Shown one piece after another: positions 46,216 to 47,934 of a stretch of 47,934 nt of DNA. The notes under the pieces were generated by a model. The model ran no database searches, had not been told where the DNA came from, and saw only the letters and a list, made by a program, of their open reading frames with translations. Both the position numbers and the translations under genes were made by a program. The stretch's first letter is position 1. The number at the start of each line of letters is the position of its first letter. Origin of the DNA: Alphaproteobacteria bacterium HGW-Alphaproteobacteria-6 (GTDB lineage: Bacteria > Pseudomonadota > Alphaproteobacteria > Rhodobacterales > Rhodobacteraceae); NCBI GenBank assembly GCA_002841115.1, contig PHEC01000005.1, forward strand, positions 1-47,934. Reading direction: 5' to 3'.

Positions 46216-47100
46216 CTAGCCAGCGCCCGTCACCGTGACCAGCGTGATTTCCGGCGGCTGGAAAAGACGCAAGGGCAGGCCGGAATAGCCGATCCCGCCC
46301 GAGACAATCAGATGGCGCCCGCCCTCGCGCACATGGCCCCAGCCATAGCGGCTGCCATGGGCCGATGGCGTCATCGGCCGCCAGCCGGCAAGGTTCATCT
46401 GCCCGCCATGGGTATGGCCGCTGATCTGCAGGAAGGCGCGCGGATCGCCGGCGGCAAAGCAGTCCGGCTCATGCGCAAGATGGATCGCCTGCGCACCCGC
46501 CGGCACCGCGGCAAAGGCGCGGTCGGGATCGTGAAATCCCGGCAGGCCCAGGTGCTTGCGGGCCTGCTGGCTGTCGGTTCCGACCAGCCAGAAGGCGTTG
46601 CCGCCATGGTCGAGCCGCAGCGCCGCATTGGACAGAAGCGTGATCGGGCTGGCCGCCAGTGCCTCGGCGACCGAGTTGCGGGCCTGGCCGGTGGCGCGCG
46701 CCAGCGGGCAGTCGTGCCAGTCATGATTGCCCAGGACCGCCGCCACCCCGAGCGGCGCGCGCAGGGCCGTCAGCGCCGTAACGATCGGGCCGGCCGGAAC
46801 CGCCCGCGCCGGCATCCGCCGATCGACGATGAAATCGCCGGCGAGCAGGATCAGGTCGGCGCCAAGCGCATTGGTCGTGGCGACGATCCGGTGCAGCGCG
46901 GCCAAGGGCGTCCAGGGCGCGCAGACATGCAGATCGGCCAGAACCGCGATGCGCAGGTCGGCCAGCCCCCAGCGCGGGTCGGCCACCCGGTGGCTGACCA
47001 GCCGAGGATGGCTGAACAGGCTGACCGGCGCCGCGCGCCGTCGGGGCGGCCTAGCGAGCATCCGCGCCGCCCGGTCTGCCCGCGCCGTCCGGTCGGGCAT
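46216..47100 (-). CDS. Metallophosphoesterase (YaeI/calcineurin-like)
   Basis: A 294-residue protein of the calcineurin-like phosphoesterase superfamily. Metal site motifs occur in order: VLADLHVC (DxH), LLAGDFIVD (GD), VLGNHDWHD (GNHD), and ISGHTHGGQMNL (GHTH). A membrane anchor was not seen. The ATG at 47100 has AAGGA upstream; the frame continues to 47619 but the extra stretch is low-complexity and matches no protein. It ends 29 bp upstream of the thiolase start. Relatives (YaeI) cleave phosphodiester or pyrophosphate bonds of UDP-type lipids; substrate unknown. Confidence 0.85.
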   Translation of the reverse strand: MPDRTARADRAARMLARPPRRRAAPVSLFSHPRLVSHRVADPRWGLADLRIAVLADLHVCAPWTPLAALHRIVATTNALGADLILLAGDFIVDRRMPARAVPAGPIVTALTALRAPLGVAAVLGNHDWHDCPLARATGQARNSVAEALAASPITLLSNAALRLDHGGNAFWLVGTDSQQARKHLGLPGFHDPDRAFAAVPAGAQAIHLAHEPDCFAAGDPRAFLQISGHTHGGQMNLAGWRPMTPSAHGSRYGWGHVREGGRHLIVSGGIGYSGLPLRLFQPPEITLVTVTGAG

Positions 47101-47409
47101 GGCTGTCCTTGGCCCTCGGTCCGGTCCGCATCCGCTGTCCCTTGCCTGCGGCCGTCCTGCCGCCCTGTCCGGTTGACTGCACCCGCCGTCGGCCGCGGTC
47201 AATGCCGCTTTCGGCCGCGGCAGGAATTTCCCGGCGTTCGGCCGGGGTCCGGCCGCGGTCCGGGGTTTGGGGTTTGGGGTTGCGGGGTTTGGCAGCGGAC
47301 AGCCGCGCCGGTTTCGCCCGTCCTGCGAACCGTCGGGGGTCTTGCCCCGCAGCCCGGATTGTGATCCGGAAGGAATCTGCCGGCGTCCGATCACCGGCAG
47401 GGGGCCGCA
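47101..47409. other. Non-coding 309-bp stretch with G-run array and inverted repeat
   Basis: No convincing gene on either strand. It contains four GGGG runs (47262-47287) with TTT, TTT and TTGC loops on the plus strand, a four-run quadruplex motif, and a 16-bp inverted repeat CCGGAT-TGTG-ATCCGG (47354-47369) about 40 bp before the nnrS-like ATG. It serves as the divergent control region of the phosphoesterase and nnrS-like genes. No clear FNR/NnrR box was found. Confidence 0.5.
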
Positions 47410-47934
47410 ATGCATCAGCGCATGACCGCCAGGGGCCGCAAGGCCGGGATCGTCGCGGCCGCATCTGGGGCTGCCCCGTCGGTTCGGGGCGCAGGCGGAT
47501 CGGCGCGCAGGGCCCTCGCCCGCCACCCCGCCGGAGTGTTCTTTGCGCTGGCGGCCCTGGCGGCGCTGGCGCTGCCCTGGGTCTGGCTGCTGCCGCTTGA
47601 CGATCCGCGCACCGGCCATCTGAGGCTTGGGCTTTTCGGCTTTGGCGGCGCGGCGGTGGCGGGGTATGTTCTGACCGCCCAGAGGGCCTGGACCGGACGC
47701 GAAGCGCCGCTTGGCGCGGCGGGTCTGGGCGCGCTGATGCTGGCCGCGCGCGCCCTGGCCCTTGCCGCCCCCGAGGCGGTCTGGCCGGTGGCCCTGCCCT
47801 CGGCCGGGGTCGCGCTGGCGATCCTCTGGCCGGTCGTCGCGGCGCGGTGCTGGGCGCGGCTGCCGCTGGCCCTGGTGCCGCTGGCCCTGGGTCTGGCCGA
47901 GGCGGCGCTGGTCGCGGGCTGGCTGGCCGCCGAC
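47410..47934 (+). CDS. NnrS family membrane protein, N-terminal part, cut by window edge
   Basis: About 175 residues are visible with no stop. After a basic, soluble start (about 1-40) several hydrophobic segments follow: GVFFALAALAALALPWVWLL, then HLRLGLFGFGGAAVAGYVLT (compare FGFAGAAIAGFLLTAVPNWTGR in typical NnrS), RAWTGR and two or three more. NnrS proteins are heme- and copper-containing membrane proteins linked to nitric oxide stress and denitrification. Compared with the usual WHAHE.LFG motif, the histidines just before the conserved GFGGAA are not present here, so the metal ligands may differ or lie in the missing part. Downstream sequence is needed to confirm. Confidence 0.6.
   Translation, partial: MHQRMTARGRKAGIVAAASGAAPSVRGAGGSARRALARHPAGVFFALAALAALALPWVWLLPLDDPRTGHLRLGLFGFGGAAVAGYVLTAQRAWTGREAPLGAAGLGALMLAARALALAAPEAVWPVALPSAGVALAILWPVVAARCWARLPLALVPLALGLAEAALVAGWLAAD

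Noticed and set aside
46216-47619. Extension of the metallophosphoesterase frame upstream to 47619
   Set aside because: The extra part is low-complexity; the ATG at 47100 has a good ribosome site and gives normal family length.

Overview
The window looks like chromosomal DNA of a GC-rich alphaproteobacterium, most likely of the order Rhodobacterales. The evidence is gene order and protein character: an rnd-kdsD-lptC-lptA-lptB-rpoN-hpf-ptsN block, dnaK-dnaJ, a short RpoN, an alpha-2-macroglobulin/pbpC pair, and a six-gene block with an MttB-like methyltransferase and two FAD/GcvT oxidoreductases. No tRNA, rRNA, insertion sequence, phage gene or CRISPR array was seen. Genes are packed tightly, and both edges cut a gene (ctaA on the left, an nnrS-like gene on the right).

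Layout. 1-2393: ctaA (partial), trmJ and a thiE-like gene. 2400-5533: dnaJ and dnaK, with a strong stem-loop between them and a candidate promoter upstream of dnaK. 5742-6242: gluconokinase. 6457-15502: a surface-glycan region with a KpsM-type ABC permease, cysQ, a divergent kdsB, galU, galE, a family 2 glycosyltransferase, a Core-2/I-branching type glycosyltransferase and a sulfotransferase-like protein with two halves. CysQ removes the PAP that PAPS-dependent sulfotransferases release, so a sulfated glycan is a plausible product. 15558-21554 (all minus): envelope and regulation block rnd, kdsD, lptC, lptA, lptB, rpoN, hpf, ptsN.

21663-32938 (all minus): a probable catabolic operon. In transcription order it holds two FAD-dependent dehydrogenases with folate-binding GcvT domains, a non-pyrrolysine MttB-family methyltransferase, a 3-hydroxyisobutyrate-dehydrogenase-like enzyme, a GMC oxidoreductase and a HyuA-type hydantoinase/oxoprolinase. 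A divergent LysR regulator starts at 33045. The 106-bp region between them has a 19-bp perfect palindrome (with T-N11-A) centred 65 bp upstream of the predicted operon start, and two more palindromes at the predicted promoter. The operon suggests demethylation and breakdown of an N-methylated compound, substrate unknown. It is the best candidate in the window for an undescribed system, because no corrinoid protein accompanies the MttB homologue.

34033-44971: a YiiX-type papain-like protein, a large hybrid histidine kinase, and the pair alpha-2-macroglobulin (with an N-terminal PAN/Apple-like domain and a thioester motif) and penicillin-binding protein 1C. 45008-47934: thiolase, metallophosphoesterase, and the start of an NnrS-family membrane protein behind a 309-bp non-coding stretch with a four-run G-quadruplex motif.

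Positions of domains are estimates from reading the translated sequence. No homology search was run.
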